Shown here piece after piece: positions 8,754 to 18,985 of a DNA stretch of 64,000 bases. Positions within the stretch are counted from its first letter, which is position 1; every line of letters begins with the position of its first letter. A model generated the notes under the pieces. It was not told where the DNA came from. It searched no databases and was given only the letters and a program-made list of their open reading frames with translations. The translations under genes and the position numbers were made by a program. The stretch is from Marinarcus sediminis (GTDB taxonomy: Bacteria > Campylobacterota > Campylobacteria > Campylobacterales > Arcobacteraceae): NCBI RefSeq assembly GCF_048571275.1, contig NZ_CP182357.1:1364001-1428000 (forward strand), read 5' to 3'.

Positions 8754-9242
8754 ATGACTAAACAACAAAAAGCTGAAATCGTTGATTTATTAACTGCAGA
8801 GTTTAAAACTTCACAAGCTATCGTAGTATGTGACTATAAAGGGTTAACTCACAAAGAGTTAGAAGTTTTAAGAAACGATGCAAGAGCAAATGGTACAAAA
8901 GTTCAAGTTGTAAAAAATACTTTGGTTACTGTAGCAGCAAGAAATGCTGACTTAGGTGATGTTGAGTTATCTGGAACAAATATTTTCTTATGGTCAGAAG
9001 ATCAAATTGCTGCTTGTAAAGTGGCTGATTCATTTGCTTCTGCGAACAAAGAGAAATTTGTGATTAAATCAGGTATCATTGAAGGTAAAGTTGCAAATCT
9101 TGCAACTGTTATAGCATTTGCTAAATTACCATCTAGAGATCAACTTCTTGGTATGTTGGCGGCTACTTGGATGGCACCACTTACAAACTTCACTATTGGG
9201 CTTGATGCGCTTAGAAGACAAAAAGAAGAAACGGCTGCTTAA
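8754..9242 (+). CDS. rplJ: 50S ribosomal protein L10
   Basis: 162 aa. Anchors L7/L12 dimers to 23S rRNA. The N-terminal rRNA-binding domain has the family pattern KAEIVDLLTAEFKTSQAIVVCDYKGLT, VVKNTLVTVAARN and LSGTNIFLW; the C-terminal helix that carries L12 ends FTIGLDALRRQKEE. GGAAGGAGG lies upstream of the ATG. Confidence 0.96.
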   Translation: MTKQQKAEIVDLLTAEFKTSQAIVVCDYKGLTHKELEVLRNDARANGTKVQVVKNTLVTVAARNADLGDVELSGTNIFLWSEDQIAACKVADSFASANKEKFVIKSGIIEGKVANLATVIAFAKLPSRDQLLGMLAATWMAPLTNFTIGLDALRRQKEETAA

Positions 9243-9293
9243 TATATTAAGCAATTAATAAAAAATAAAATAAAAAAATTAAGGAAAAATGAA

Positions 9294-9665
9294 ATGGCAA
9301 TTTCTAAAGAAGACGTATTAGAATTCATCTCTGGTTTATCAGTTCTTGAATTATCTGAATTAGTTAAAGAATTCGAAGAAAAATTTGGTGTATCTGCACA
9401 ACCTGTTGCAGTTGCTGGTGGAGCTGTTGCTGCTGTTGAAGCTGCTGAAGAAAAAACTGAATTTGATGTTATTATCTTAGACGCTGGAGATAAAAAAATC
9501 AATGTAATTAAAGAAATCAGAGCTTTAACTGGTTTAGGACTCAAAGAAGCTAAAGCTGCTGCAGAAGAAACTCCTTCAACAATTAAAGAAGGAATCTCTA
9601 AAGAAGATGCTGAAGCTGCAAAAGCTGCATTAGAAGCTGCTGGAGCAAAAGTAGAAGTTAAATAA
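9294..9665 (+). CDS. rplL: 50S ribosomal protein L7/L12
   Basis: 123 aa. N-terminal dimerisation domain (SKEDVLEFISGLSVLELSELVKEFE), Ala/Val-rich hinge (VAVAGGAVAAVEAAE), and C-terminal factor-binding domain with KINVIKEIRALTGLGLKEAKA. It is a stalk protein that recruits translational GTPases. 51 bp after rplJ, preceded by AAGGAAAA. Confidence 0.97.
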   Translation: MAISKEDVLEFISGLSVLELSELVKEFEEKFGVSAQPVAVAGGAVAAVEAAEEKTEFDVIILDAGDKKINVIKEIRALTGLGLKEAKAAAEETPSTIKEGISKEDAEAAKAALEAAGAKVEVK

Positions 9666-9682
9666 TTAACTCTCACTAAATA

Positions 9683-9709
9683 GCGAAGCCCGAGGGCTTC
9701 GCATTTTTT
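9683..9709 (+). terminator. Rho-independent terminator after rplL
   Basis: GCGAAGCC (9683-9690) pairs with GGCTTCGC (9695-9702), loop CGAG, followed by ATTTTTT. Probably a partial terminator that lowers rpoBC expression relative to rplJL. Confidence 0.85.
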
Positions 9710-9713
9710 CGTT

Positions 9714-9780
9714 AGCACTTTTGAAAGCTAAGGTTAGAATTTATGCGAAATTCTAACCTTATCTTTCAAGGGTGCTTTTT
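9714..9780 (+). promoter_or_regulatory. Very long hairpin upstream of rpoB
   Basis: A near-continuous stem of about 28 bp: AGCACTTTTGAAAG...GGTTAGAATT (from 9714) pairs with AATTCTAACC...CTTTCAAGGGTGCT (to 9776), followed by TTTT. It lies 50 bp before rpoB and directly after the rplL terminator. It resembles the RNase III-type processing site found between rplL and rpoB in other bacteria, or a second terminator. Confidence 0.65.
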
Positions 9781-9827
9781 GCGCTTTTAAAAAAAAGTAA
9801 TCTTTATTAATTTATATGAGGTTAACA

Positions 9828-12800
9828 ATGCTAAATTCTTTAAAATCTGGAAATAGACTTCGAGTTGATTTTGCAAAAAATCCACAAAAAATAGAAATTC
9901 CAAATTTACTACAGCTACAACAAAATAGTTATGATAATTTTTTAATGATCGGACAGGATGATAGAACATCATCAGGTATTGAAAAAGTTTTCAAATCAGT
10001 GTTCCCAATTCACGATGCACAAAACAGAATAACTCTTGAATATTTAGGTACAGATGTTGGTAAACCTAAATATGACGTGCGAGAGTCAATGGTCAGAGGA
10101 TTAACGTATTCTATTCCTTTAAAAATTAATGTCAGACTAACTCTTTGGGATTTAGACGAAAAAACCGGTGAAAAAATCGGTGTAAAAGATATGAAAGAAC
10201 AAGCTCTTTTTATTCGTGAAATTCCTTTAATGACTGATAGAACATCGTTTATTGTAAATGGTGTAGAAAGAGTAGTTGTAAATCAGTTACACCGATCTCC
10301 AGGTGTAATTTTTAAAGAAGAAGAATCAAATACTGCGGGAAATAAATTGATCTATACTGGTCAAATTATTCCAGATCGTGGTTCTTGGTTATATTTTGAG
10401 TATGATGCAAAAGATGTATTGTATGTAAGAATTAACAAAAGAAGAAAAGTTCCAGTTACAATTTTATTCAGAGCACTTGGATACTCTAAAGAAGATATTA
10501 TTAAACTTTTTTATCCAATTGTAAATATTAAAGTTAAAAACAATAAATTTTTAATGAAATTTAATCCAGAAGATTTTACGGGAAGAATTGAATTTGATTT
10601 AAAAGATGACAAAGGTAATTTGGTTTTAGCAGCAGGGAAAAGACTTACAACCAGAAAAGCAAATGCTTTGGCTGAAGGTGGCTTAAAACTGGTTGAATAT
10701 CCAATTGAATTGTTGATGGACAGATGTACTTCAAATACTATTTTTGATCCAGAATCGGGAGAAGTTTTATTTGATGCCTTAACACATTTAGACGACTTAA
10801 AACTGAAAAAATTGCTTGATTTAGGTTTTGAATCATTTGACATTGCAAATGATTTGGCAGCCGGTGTTGATGACTCTATTATCAATGCATTTAAAGCCGA
10901 TGCAGAGTCATTAAAACTCTTAAAACAGACAGAACAAATTGATGATGAAAATGATTTGTCAGCGATTAGAATTTATAAAGTAATGAGACCAGGTGAGCCA
11001 GTTACTAAGGAAGCGGCAAAAGACTTCGTTAAAAAATTATTCTTCGATCCAGAAAGATATGATTTAACTAAAGTTGGAAGAATGAAGATGAATCATAAAC
11101 TTGATGTTAAAGTACCAGAGTATGTTACTACATTAACTTATGAAGACGTTATCAAAACAGTTCAGTACCTTGTAAAAGTTAAATCTGGACATGGACATAT
11201 TGATGACAGAGATCACTTAGGTAACAGAAGAATCAGAGCCATCGGTGAGCTTTTAGCCAATGAGTTACACTCAGGTTTAATCAAAATGCAAAAAGCCATC
11301 AGAGATAAAATGACAACGTTAAGTGGAACATTAGAAGATTTAATGCCACACGATTTAGTTAACTCTAAAATGATTACATCAACGATTACTGAATTCTTTA
11401 CATCAGGTCAGTTATCACAATTTATGGACCAAACAAACCCATTATCAGAAGTGACTCATAAAAGAAGACTTTCTGCACTTGGTGAAGGTGGATTGGTTAA
11501 AGAGAGAGCCGGATTTGAAGTAAGAGATGTTCACCCAACTCACTATGGAAGAATCTGTCCAGTTGAGACTCCAGAGGGACAAAACATTGGTTTGATTAAT
11601 ACTTTGTCAACGTTCTCTAAAGTCAATGACCTTGGATTTATTGAAGCACCATATAAAAAAGTGGTTGATGGTGTTGTAACCGATGAAATTGTGTATTTAA
11701 CGGCAACACTTGAAGAGGGATTAGTCATAGCTCCTGGATCAACAAAAGTTGATAATCATGGAAAAATTGTTGAGCCCCTTATGGAAGCCAGACAAGATGG
11801 AGAAATCTTACTTGTTGAAAGAAATAAAGTCGATTTAATTGACATCTCTTCTCAAATGGTTATGGGGGTTGCGGCTTCTTTAATTCCATTCTTAGAACAC
11901 GATGATGCGAACAGAGCCTTGATGGGTTCAAACATGATGAGACAAGCCGTTCCATTGTTACGACCAAATGCTCCAATCGTTGGAACAGGGTTAGAAAAAA
12001 CTGTTGCAAGAGATGCATGGGAAGCGATTAAAGCAAAAAGAAGCGGAACCATTGAAAAAGCAGATGCAAAAAATATTTATGTTCGTGGTGAAGACGAAAA
12101 CGGTGCTTTCATTGACCATTACTATGTCAATAAAAATGTCAGAACAAATAATAATACTTCATTTGGACAAAGAATTGCTGTTCAAGAGGGTGATGTGGTT
12201 GAAAAAGGTCAAGTAATTGCCGATGGTCCATCAATGGATAAAGGTGAGTTAGCTGTGGGTGTTAATGCCATGGTTGCCTTTATGCCTTGGAATGGATACA
12301 ACTACGAAGATGCGATTGTTTTATCTCAAAGATTGATTGAAGAAGATGCGTTTACATCAGTGCATATTTATGAAAAAGAGATTGAAGCAAGAGAGTTAAA
12401 ACATGGTAACGAAGAGATTACACGAGATTTACCGGGTGTTAAAGAAGAGTCAATTACTCATTTGGATGAATCAGGAATTGTCAAAGTAGGAACTTTTGTT
12501 AAACCAGGTATGGTTTTAGTAGGAAAAGTAACGCCTAAAGGTGAAATTAAACCGACTCCAGAAGAGAGACTGTTACGAGCAATCTTTGGGGAAAAAGCGG
12601 GTCATGTAATTAACAAATCACTTTACTGTCCAACTTCAATGGAAGGTACAGTAGTTGATGTTAAAGTGTTTACTAAAAAAGGGTATGAAAAAGATGAAAG
12701 AGCTAAATTAGCCATTGAATCTGAAAAAGCAGAACTTAATATTAAACACCATGACAAACTCTTAATGTTAGACAGAGAAGAGATTTTAAAAATCAATAAC

Positions 12801-13979
12801 TTGTTATCAAAATCTCCCTTGTCAAAAGATGTTGAAATTGATGGTACAGATTATAAAAAAGGTGATTTCTTAACGATTGATGTATTAAATAACGTTAACC
12901 GATTTGCAATGAAAAAAGTGGTCTCTTCATACGATGATGGCATTGAAAATAAATACAATGAAATCAAAGAGCACTTCATTAAAGAGAAATCAGCATTGAG
13001 AACTGAACATGAAGAGAAACTTCAAGTTTTAGAGCACGATGATATTTTACCAAGCGGTGTGATTAAACAAGTTAAAGTCTATGTTGCAACCAAAAGAAAA
13101 ATCAAAGTTGGGGATAAAATGGCAGGACGACACGGAAACAAAGGTATTGTTTCTAACATCGTTCCTCAAGTTGATATGCCGTACTTAGAAGATGGTACAA
13201 CAGTAGATGTTATTTTAAACCCACTTGGGGTACCAAGTCGTATGAATATTGGACAAATTTTAGAAGTTCACTTAGGGTTAGTGGGTAAAAAATTGGGGAA
13301 TCAAATCCAAGATATTTTTGAAGCCAAACAAGCTGATTTTATTGCACAATTAAGAGCAAAAATGAGTGAAATAGCCAGCGTTGCAAAACTTATGAATGGA
13401 AAAGAGTTCATGGATAAGTTAAGTGATGATGAACTTATTGAATACGGAAGAGATTGGACAAAAGGTGTTCGATTTGCAACACAAGTCTTTGATGGAGTGA
13501 AAGAAGAAGAGTTTATTAAACTCTTTGAATTAGCAAAAATCGACAGCGATGGGAAATGTCCTCTTTACGATGGTAAAACAGGTTCAAAAATGAAAGAGAG
13601 AGTAAACGTTGGGTACATGTATATGCTGAAACTTCACCACTTGGTTGATGAAAAAGTGCATGCAAGAAGTACTGGACCATACTCTTTGGTTACACAACAA
13701 CCAGTTGGAGGAAAAGCTCTATTTGGTGGTCAAAGATTTGGGGAAATGGAAGTTTGGGCACTTGAAGCGTATGGTGCTACAGCTGTGTTAAAAGAGATGT
13801 TAACGACTAAATCAGATGACGTTGAAGGAAGAACAAGAGCTTACAGAGCGATTGCAAACGGTGAAAATGTTCCAAGATCAGGTGTTCCTGAAACATTCTT
13901 CGTATTAACAAAAGAGCTTAAAGCTCTTGGATTAGATGTTGAAATTTTTGACGAGGTGGAAGAAGATAATGAGCAATAA
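9828..13979 (+). CDS. rpoB: DNA-directed RNA polymerase subunit beta
   Basis: 1383 aa from the ATG at 9828 (MLNSLKSGNRLRVDF), which is preceded by GAGG; an ATG four codons upstream overlaps that ribosome site. Conserved segments include the rifampicin-pocket region (SQFMDQTNPLSEVTHKRRLSALG), ETPEGQNIGLI, the GEKAGHV region and the C-terminal GKALFGGQRFGEMEVWALEAYGA. In the rifampicin pocket the residues typical of sensitive strains (DQ, H, S) appear to be present. rpoC starts inside its last codons. Confidence 0.98.
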   Translation: MLNSLKSGNRLRVDFAKNPQKIEIPNLLQLQQNSYDNFLMIGQDDRTSSGIEKVFKSVFPIHDAQNRITLEYLGTDVGKPKYDVRESMVRGLTYSIPLKINVRLTLWDLDEKTGEKIGVKDMKEQALFIREIPLMTDRTSFIVNGVERVVVNQLHRSPGVIFKEEESNTAGNKLIYTGQIIPDRGSWLYFEYDAKDVLYVRINKRRKVPVTILFRALGYSKEDIIKLFYPIVNIKVKNNKFLMKFNPEDFTGRIEFDLKDDKGNLVLAAGKRLTTRKANALAEGGLKLVEYPIELLMDRCTSNTIFDPESGEVLFDALTHLDDLKLKKLLDLGFESFDIANDLAAGVDDSIINAFKADAESLKLLKQTEQIDDENDLSAIRIYKVMRPGEPVTKEAAKDFVKKLFFDPERYDLTKVGRMKMNHKLDVKVPEYVTTLTYEDVIKTVQYLVKVKSGHGHIDDRDHLGNRRIRAIGELLANELHSGLIKMQKAIRDKMTTLSGTLEDLMPHDLVNSKMITSTITEFFTSGQLSQFMDQTNPLSEVTHKRRLSALGEGGLVKERAGFEVRDVHPTHYGRICPVETPEGQNIGLINTLSTFSKVNDLGFIEAPYKKVVDGVVTDEIVYLTATLEEGLVIAPGSTKVDNHGKIVEPLMEARQDGEILLVERNKVDLIDISSQMVMGVAASLIPFLEHDDANRALMGSNMMRQAVPLLRPNAPIVGTGLEKTVARDAWEAIKAKRSGTIEKADAKNIYVRGEDENGAFIDHYYVNKNVRTNNNTSFGQRIAVQEGDVVEKGQVIADGPSMDKGELAVGVNAMVAFMPWNGYNYEDAIVLSQRLIEEDAFTSVHIYEKEIEARELKHGNEEITRDLPGVKEESITHLDESGIVKVGTFVKPGMVLVGKVTPKGEIKPTPEERLLRAIFGEKAGHVINKSLYCPTSMEGTVVDVKVFTKKGYEKDERAKLAIESEKAELNIKHHDKLLMLDREEILKINNLLSKSPLSKDVEIDGTDYKKGDFLTIDVLNNVNRFAMKKVVSSYDDGIENKYNEIKEHFIKEKSALRTEHEEKLQVLEHDDILPSGVIKQVKVYVATKRKIKVGDKMAGRHGNKGIVSNIVPQVDMPYLEDGTTVDVILNPLGVPSRMNIGQILEVHLGLVGKKLGNQIQDIFEAKQADFIAQLRAKMSEIASVAKLMNGKEFMDKLSDDELIEYGRDWTKGVRFATQVFDGVKEEEFIKLFELAKIDSDGKCPLYDGKTGSKMKERVNVGYMYMLKLHHLVDEKVHARSTGPYSLVTQQPVGGKALFGGQRFGEMEVWALEAYGATAVLKEMLTTKSDDVEGRTRAYRAIANGENVPRSGVPETFFVLTKELKALGLDVEIFDEVEEDNEQ

Positions 13980-16900
13980 TCGAGTACTTAAACCAATTGA
14001 AATTAAAGAATTAGAAAGACCACAAGATTTTTCAGCTTTTCAATTAAGATTAGCCAGCCCTGAAAAAATTCTTTCATGGTCAAATGGTGAAGTAAAAAAA
14101 CCAGAAACAATTAACTACAGAACATTAAAGCCTGAGAGAGATGGGCTTTTTTGTGCCAAAATCTTTGGGCCAGTTAAAGATTATGAGTGCCTTTGTGGTA
14201 AATATAAGAAAATGAGATACAAAGGTGTTGTGTGTGAAAAATGTGGTGTTGAAGTCACATCATCAAAAGTAAGACGACACAGAATGGGACACATTGATTT
14301 GGTTGCTCCTGTTGCTCACATTTGGATGGTAAGTTCATTGCCATCAAGAATTGGAACACTTTTAGGTGTGAAATTAAAAGATTTAGAGAGAGTGCTTTAT
14401 TATGAAGCGTATATCGTATCTGAACCAGCGGATGCTTTTTATGACAATGAAAAGTCAAAAGCAGTTTTAAAATATGATATTTTAAATGAAGAACAATACC
14501 GAACCATTACTGAGCATTTTGAACATACTGGTTTTGAAGCCAGAATGGGGGGAGATGTTGTAAGAGAATTGCTTGAAAGTATTGATTTATTTGAACTTCT
14601 TGTCCTTTTAAAAGAGGAGATGGTTGGAACAAAATCTGAAGCAAAAAGAAAAACCATTGTAAAACGATTAAAAGTGGTTGAAAACTTTATCAATTCTGGA
14701 AACCGACCAGAGTGGATGATGCTGACACAACTTCCTGTTCTTCCACCTGATTTAAGACCATTGGTTGCACTTGACGGTGGAAAATTTGCGGTATCTGATG
14801 TCAATGACTTGTACAGAAGAGTAATAAACAGAAATAACCGACTTAAACGATTAACAGAACTTGATGCACCTGAAATTATTATTCGAAATGAAAAAAGAAT
14901 GCTTCAAGAAGCCGTTGATGCTCTGTTTGACAATGGTAAAACAGCCAATGCCGTTAAAGGTGCAAACAAAAGACCTTTAAAATCATTATCTGAAATTATC
15001 AAAGGAAAACAAGGACGATTCAGACAAAACTTACTTGGGAAAAGAGTTGACTTCTCTGGGCGTTCTGTAATTGTTGTTGGACCATCTTTAAACATGGACC
15101 AATGTGGTATTCCTAAAAAAATGGCGTTAGAGCTGTTTAAACCACACTTGATGGCAAAATTAGAAGAGAAAGGTTATGCAACAACATTAAAATCTGCAAA
15201 AAGATTGATTGAAGCTGAAACCAATGAAGTTTGGGAGTGTTTAAGTGAAATCGTTGATGAATATCCTATTTTACTTAACCGTGCACCAACGCTTCACAAA
15301 TTGTCTATTCAAGCGTTTCACCCAGTATTGATTGACGGTAAAGCAATCCAGTTACACCCATTAGTGTGTTCTGCATTCAACGCCGACTTCGATGGGGATC
15401 AAATGGCCGTTCACGTGCCTTTATCACAAGAAGCGATTGCTGAAGCAAAAATTTTAATGATGTCTTCAATGAACATTCTTTTACCCGCATCAGGACGTGC
15501 GATTGCCGTACCTTCACAAGATATGATTTTAGGTATCTATTATCTTTCATTGGAAAAAGATGGGGTTAAAGGGGAGCATAAACTCTTTACAGGTGTTGAT
15601 GAAGCGGTAATCGCTCTTGATACAAAACATGTGGATTTACATGCAAAAATCAGAACCATTTTTGACAATAAAATCATTCACACTACTGTTGGAAGATTGA
15701 TTGTTCGAGAAATTTTACCTGATTTTGTTCCTGTAGAATTGTGGAATAAAGTATTAAAGAAAAAAGATATTGGTATTTTAGTTGATTATATTTATAAACA
15801 TGGTGGATATAAAGTGACTCCAAGATTCTTGGATAACCTTAAAAACCTTGGGTTCAGATATGCAACTGAAGCAGGGATTTCTGTATCTATCGATGATATT
15901 CGAGTGCCTGAAACTAAAGTTGGACACATTGCTAAATGTAAAAAAGAAGTGATTGAAGTTCAAAAACAGTTTGGTCAAGGGCTTTTAACTGAGCAAGAGA
16001 GATACAATAAAATCATTGATATCTGGACAGAAGTGAATAACAAACTTGGATCTGAAATGATGACGCTGGTTGAAAGTGATAAAAATGGATTTAACTCTAT
16101 TTATATGATGGCCGATTCAGGGGCGAGAGGGTCTGCTGCGCAAATCAGACAACTTTCTGGTATGAGGGGACTTATGGCGAAGCCAGATGGTTCTATTATT
16201 GAAACACCAATTATCTCTAACTTTAAAGAGGGTCTAAACGTTCTTGAGTACTTTATTTCTACTCACGGTGCGAGAAAAGGTCTTGCGGATACGGCGTTAA
16301 AAACAGCGAATGCAGGGTATTTAACAAGAAAACTGATTGACGTTTCTCAAAATGTAAGAATCACAATGGAAGATTGTGGAACTCATGAAGGGATTGAAAT
16401 CACTGATTTATCAAGTGGTAATGAATTAATTGAGTCTTTAGAAGAGAGAATCACTGGTCGTGTTATCGCTGAAGATATTATTGACCCTATTTCAAATGAG
16501 ATTCTGTTCCCAGAAGGGACATTGATTACGGAAGAGAATGCAAAAGTAGTTGCAGAAGCAGAAGTAAAATCAGTGGTTATTAGAACGCCATTGACATGTA
16601 AAGTTGAGCATGGTTTATGTTCAAAATGTTATGGTCTTAACCTTGGTGAGCAAAGAAAAGCCAACCCAGGTGAAGCTGTTGGTGTACTTGCTGCTCAATC
16701 AATTGGGGAGCCAGGAACACAGTTGACACTGAGAACATTCCACGTTGGGGGAACAGCGAGTGCAACTCAAACAGAGAGACAATTAAGAGTTGATAAAGAA
16801 GGGTTTATTCGATATTACAACGTTAAAACCTATACATCTAAAAGTGGTAAAAAAATCGTTTCTAACAGAAGAAATGCGGGTATTTTATTGGTTGAACCAA

Positions 16901-18492
16901 AAATCAATGCACCATTTAAAGGTAAAGTAACGGTTGATACCATTCATGAAGAGACCATTGTAACAATTACAGGTGAAAGTACAACTAAAAAATACTATTT
17001 AAGAAAAAATGACGTTGCAAAAGCCAATGAACTTGCGGGTGTATCAGGTAAAATTGATGGAAAACTCTATTTACCATACAGCAATGGTGATACGGTAGAA
17101 GCAAATGAGTCAGTTGTTGAGATGATTAAAGATGGGTGGAATGTTCCAAACCGAATTCCATTTGCAGCTGAGTTAAGAGTGGAAGATGGTGCTCCTATTA
17201 CTTCAAGAATTGTTGCTGGTTCAAAAGGTATTGTTAAATACTATAAATTAACCGGTGATTATATTGAAAGAAGAGAAGACATCAAAGCGGGTGAAAAAGT
17301 TAATGAAAAAGGGTTCTTTGCTGTTATTGTTGATACAGAAGGAAGAGAAGCATTAAGACACTATGTTGCAAGAGGTTCAGTTTTAGAGCTTAATGATAAT
17401 ACTGAAGTTGAAAAAGATTCGGTTATCTCTTCTCCTGAAACACAAGAACAAGTGGTTATTGCTGAGTGGGATCCTTATGCAAACCCTACCATTGCAGAAC
17501 AAGCGGGTACAGTAACATTTGAAGATATTATTCCAGGTGTAACAGTGGCTGAGCAATATGATGAGTTAACTGGTACGTCTAAATTGGTGGTAAATGAGTA
17601 TATTCCAAGTGGATATAAACCAACCATTGTATTGGCGACAGACACATCATCGATCATTCGATATTCACTTGACCCTAAAACTTCATTGAACGTAAGTGAA
17701 GGTCAAAAAGTGGATGTGGCGGATATTATTGGTAAAACACCAAAAGCAACACAAAAATCAAAAGATATTACGGGAGGTCTTCCAAGAGTATCTGAATTGT
17801 TTGAAGCAAGACGACCAAAAAATATTGCGGTACTTGCATCATTTGATGGGATTGTATCTTTTGGAAAACCATTAAGAAACAAACAAAGAATTTTGGTTAC
17901 TGATGAACACGGTGCAAAAGCTGAGTATTTGGTTGAAAAATCAAAACAAATCTTAGTACACGAAGGTGAGTTTGTTCACGCAGGTGAAGCGTTAACAGAT
18001 GGTCAAGTGGCATCACATGATATTTTAAGAATTTTAGGTGAAAAAGCACTCCACTTCTTTATTGTATCTGAAGTACAACAAGTATATCGATCTCAAGGGG
18101 TAAGTATTGCAGATAAACATATTGAGGTAATTTTATCTCAAATGTTAAGACAAGTTGCGATTTTAGATGGTGGAGATACCAAATTCATTATTGGTGACAT
18201 GGTCTCTAAAAAACGATTTAAACTTGAAAATGAGAGAATTGTAAAACTTGGTGGAGAGCCAGCTATTGGTGAGCCATTGTTACTTGGTATTACAAGAGCA
18301 GCGGTAACATCTGATTCTATTATTTCAGCAGCGTCATTCCAAGAGACAACTAAAGTATTAACTGAAGCAGCAATTTCTGCTAAAATGGATATGTTAGAAG
18401 ACTTAAAAGAGAACGTTGTAATTGGGAGAACTATTCCTGTTGGAACAGGTCTGTACAAAGACAAAAAAATCAAATTTGGTTACAAAGAGTAG
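13969..18492 (+). CDS. rpoC: DNA-directed RNA polymerase subunit beta'
   Basis: 1507 aa. Zinc-ribbon CLCGKYK...CEKCGVEV near residue 70, the catalytic metal-binding loop NADFDGDQM near residue 485, and later motifs such as GARGSAAQIRQLSGMRGLMAKPDG and LAAQSIGEPGTQLTLRTFH. The ATG at 13969 overlaps the rpoB stop by 11 bp with GAGGTGGAAG upstream, so translational coupling is likely. A longer in-frame start inside rpoB (13936) is not supported. Confidence 0.98.
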   Translation: MSNNRVLKPIEIKELERPQDFSAFQLRLASPEKILSWSNGEVKKPETINYRTLKPERDGLFCAKIFGPVKDYECLCGKYKKMRYKGVVCEKCGVEVTSSKVRRHRMGHIDLVAPVAHIWMVSSLPSRIGTLLGVKLKDLERVLYYEAYIVSEPADAFYDNEKSKAVLKYDILNEEQYRTITEHFEHTGFEARMGGDVVRELLESIDLFELLVLLKEEMVGTKSEAKRKTIVKRLKVVENFINSGNRPEWMMLTQLPVLPPDLRPLVALDGGKFAVSDVNDLYRRVINRNNRLKRLTELDAPEIIIRNEKRMLQEAVDALFDNGKTANAVKGANKRPLKSLSEIIKGKQGRFRQNLLGKRVDFSGRSVIVVGPSLNMDQCGIPKKMALELFKPHLMAKLEEKGYATTLKSAKRLIEAETNEVWECLSEIVDEYPILLNRAPTLHKLSIQAFHPVLIDGKAIQLHPLVCSAFNADFDGDQMAVHVPLSQEAIAEAKILMMSSMNILLPASGRAIAVPSQDMILGIYYLSLEKDGVKGEHKLFTGVDEAVIALDTKHVDLHAKIRTIFDNKIIHTTVGRLIVREILPDFVPVELWNKVLKKKDIGILVDYIYKHGGYKVTPRFLDNLKNLGFRYATEAGISVSIDDIRVPETKVGHIAKCKKEVIEVQKQFGQGLLTEQERYNKIIDIWTEVNNKLGSEMMTLVESDKNGFNSIYMMADSGARGSAAQIRQLSGMRGLMAKPDGSIIETPIISNFKEGLNVLEYFISTHGARKGLADTALKTANAGYLTRKLIDVSQNVRITMEDCGTHEGIEITDLSSGNELIESLEERITGRVIAEDIIDPISNEILFPEGTLITEENAKVVAEAEVKSVVIRTPLTCKVEHGLCSKCYGLNLGEQRKANPGEAVGVLAAQSIGEPGTQLTLRTFHVGGTASATQTERQLRVDKEGFIRYYNVKTYTSKSGKKIVSNRRNAGILLVEPKINAPFKGKVTVDTIHEETIVTITGESTTKKYYLRKNDVAKANELAGVSGKIDGKLYLPYSNGDTVEANESVVEMIKDGWNVPNRIPFAAELRVEDGAPITSRIVAGSKGIVKYYKLTGDYIERREDIKAGEKVNEKGFFAVIVDTEGREALRHYVARGSVLELNDNTEVEKDSVISSPETQEQVVIAEWDPYANPTIAEQAGTVTFEDIIPGVTVAEQYDELTGTSKLVVNEYIPSGYKPTIVLATDTSSIIRYSLDPKTSLNVSEGQKVDVADIIGKTPKATQKSKDITGGLPRVSELFEARRPKNIAVLASFDGIVSFGKPLRNKQRILVTDEHGAKAEYLVEKSKQILVHEGEFVHAGEALTDGQVASHDILRILGEKALHFFIVSEVQQVYRSQGVSIADKHIEVILSQMLRQVAILDGGDTKFIIGDMVSKKRFKLENERIVKLGGEPAIGEPLLLGITRAAVTSDSIISAASFQETTKVLTEAAISAKMDMLEDLKENVVIGRTIPVGTGLYKDKKIKFGYKE

Positions 18493-18500
18493 AAAAATTA

Positions 18501-18526
18501 AACAATGAAGCGCTGGCTTCATTGTT
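18501..18526 (+). terminator. Stem-loop after rpoC
   Basis: AACAATGAAGC pairs perfectly with GCTTCATTGTT (11 bp, 4-nt loop). No T-run follows, so it may slow or process the transcript rather than end it. The next gene starts 12 bp later. Confidence 0.6.
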
Positions 18527-18537
18527 AAGGCTTCAAG

Positions 18538-18930
18538 ATGGAAAACTATATATTTTTATTTTTTTTATTTGTAGCTTTAGAACTGTTTGAAGCCAATTGG
18601 CAAAAATCCGATACACTGCATGGAGTTATTCAAAATAACTTCATGGTGTACCAAAAATCACTTTTTACATTTTTTATACTCAATCCCACTTTTTTTTATA
18701 CCCTTTTTTTAATGGTTTATTTGAACAATCAAACACTTTTGATGCTGGTTATGGCGTTGATAAAGTTTGCTGATGTTGCTTTTAAAATCTCTATGATGAA
18801 AAAATTATCGGATGGTCAAACGCTTGAAGAGGTGATGCCTATGAATGTAAAAATGGGGATTTTATATCGATATATGAATGTGGTGATTTACCCATTGACT
18901 TTTCTTTTTGCCATTGATGCAATAAAGTAA
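18538..18930 (+). CDS. Small integral membrane protein, unknown function
   Basis: 130 aa with four likely hydrophobic helices: residues 3-15, 43-62, 66-83 and 108-127. No catalytic motif is seen. It lies 45 bp after rpoC on the same strand, just past the post-rpoC hairpin, so it may be read through from the polymerase operon. I do not recognise a family; the length and coding pattern make it a credible gene. Confidence 0.75.
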   Translation: MENYIFLFFLFVALELFEANWQKSDTLHGVIQNNFMVYQKSLFTFFILNPTFFYTLFLMVYLNNQTLLMLVMALIKFADVAFKISMMKKLSDGQTLEEVMPMNVKMGILYRYMNVVIYPLTFLFAIDAIK

Positions 18931-18985
18931 AGGCAATGATTTTTATGTAACTGTAGTATACTACGAAAAAAGAGAAAGGAACACT

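Noticed and set aside
9239..9718. 159-aa minus-strand ORF opposite rplL
   Set aside because: Antisense of the Ala/Glu-rich L7/L12 gene, giving a Ser/Ala-rich artefact.
10511..18473. Several minus-strand ORFs of 60-124 aa inside rpoB and rpoC
   Set aside because: Shadows of highly conserved coding sequence; low-complexity Ser/Thr/Phe-rich peptides with no ribosome sites.
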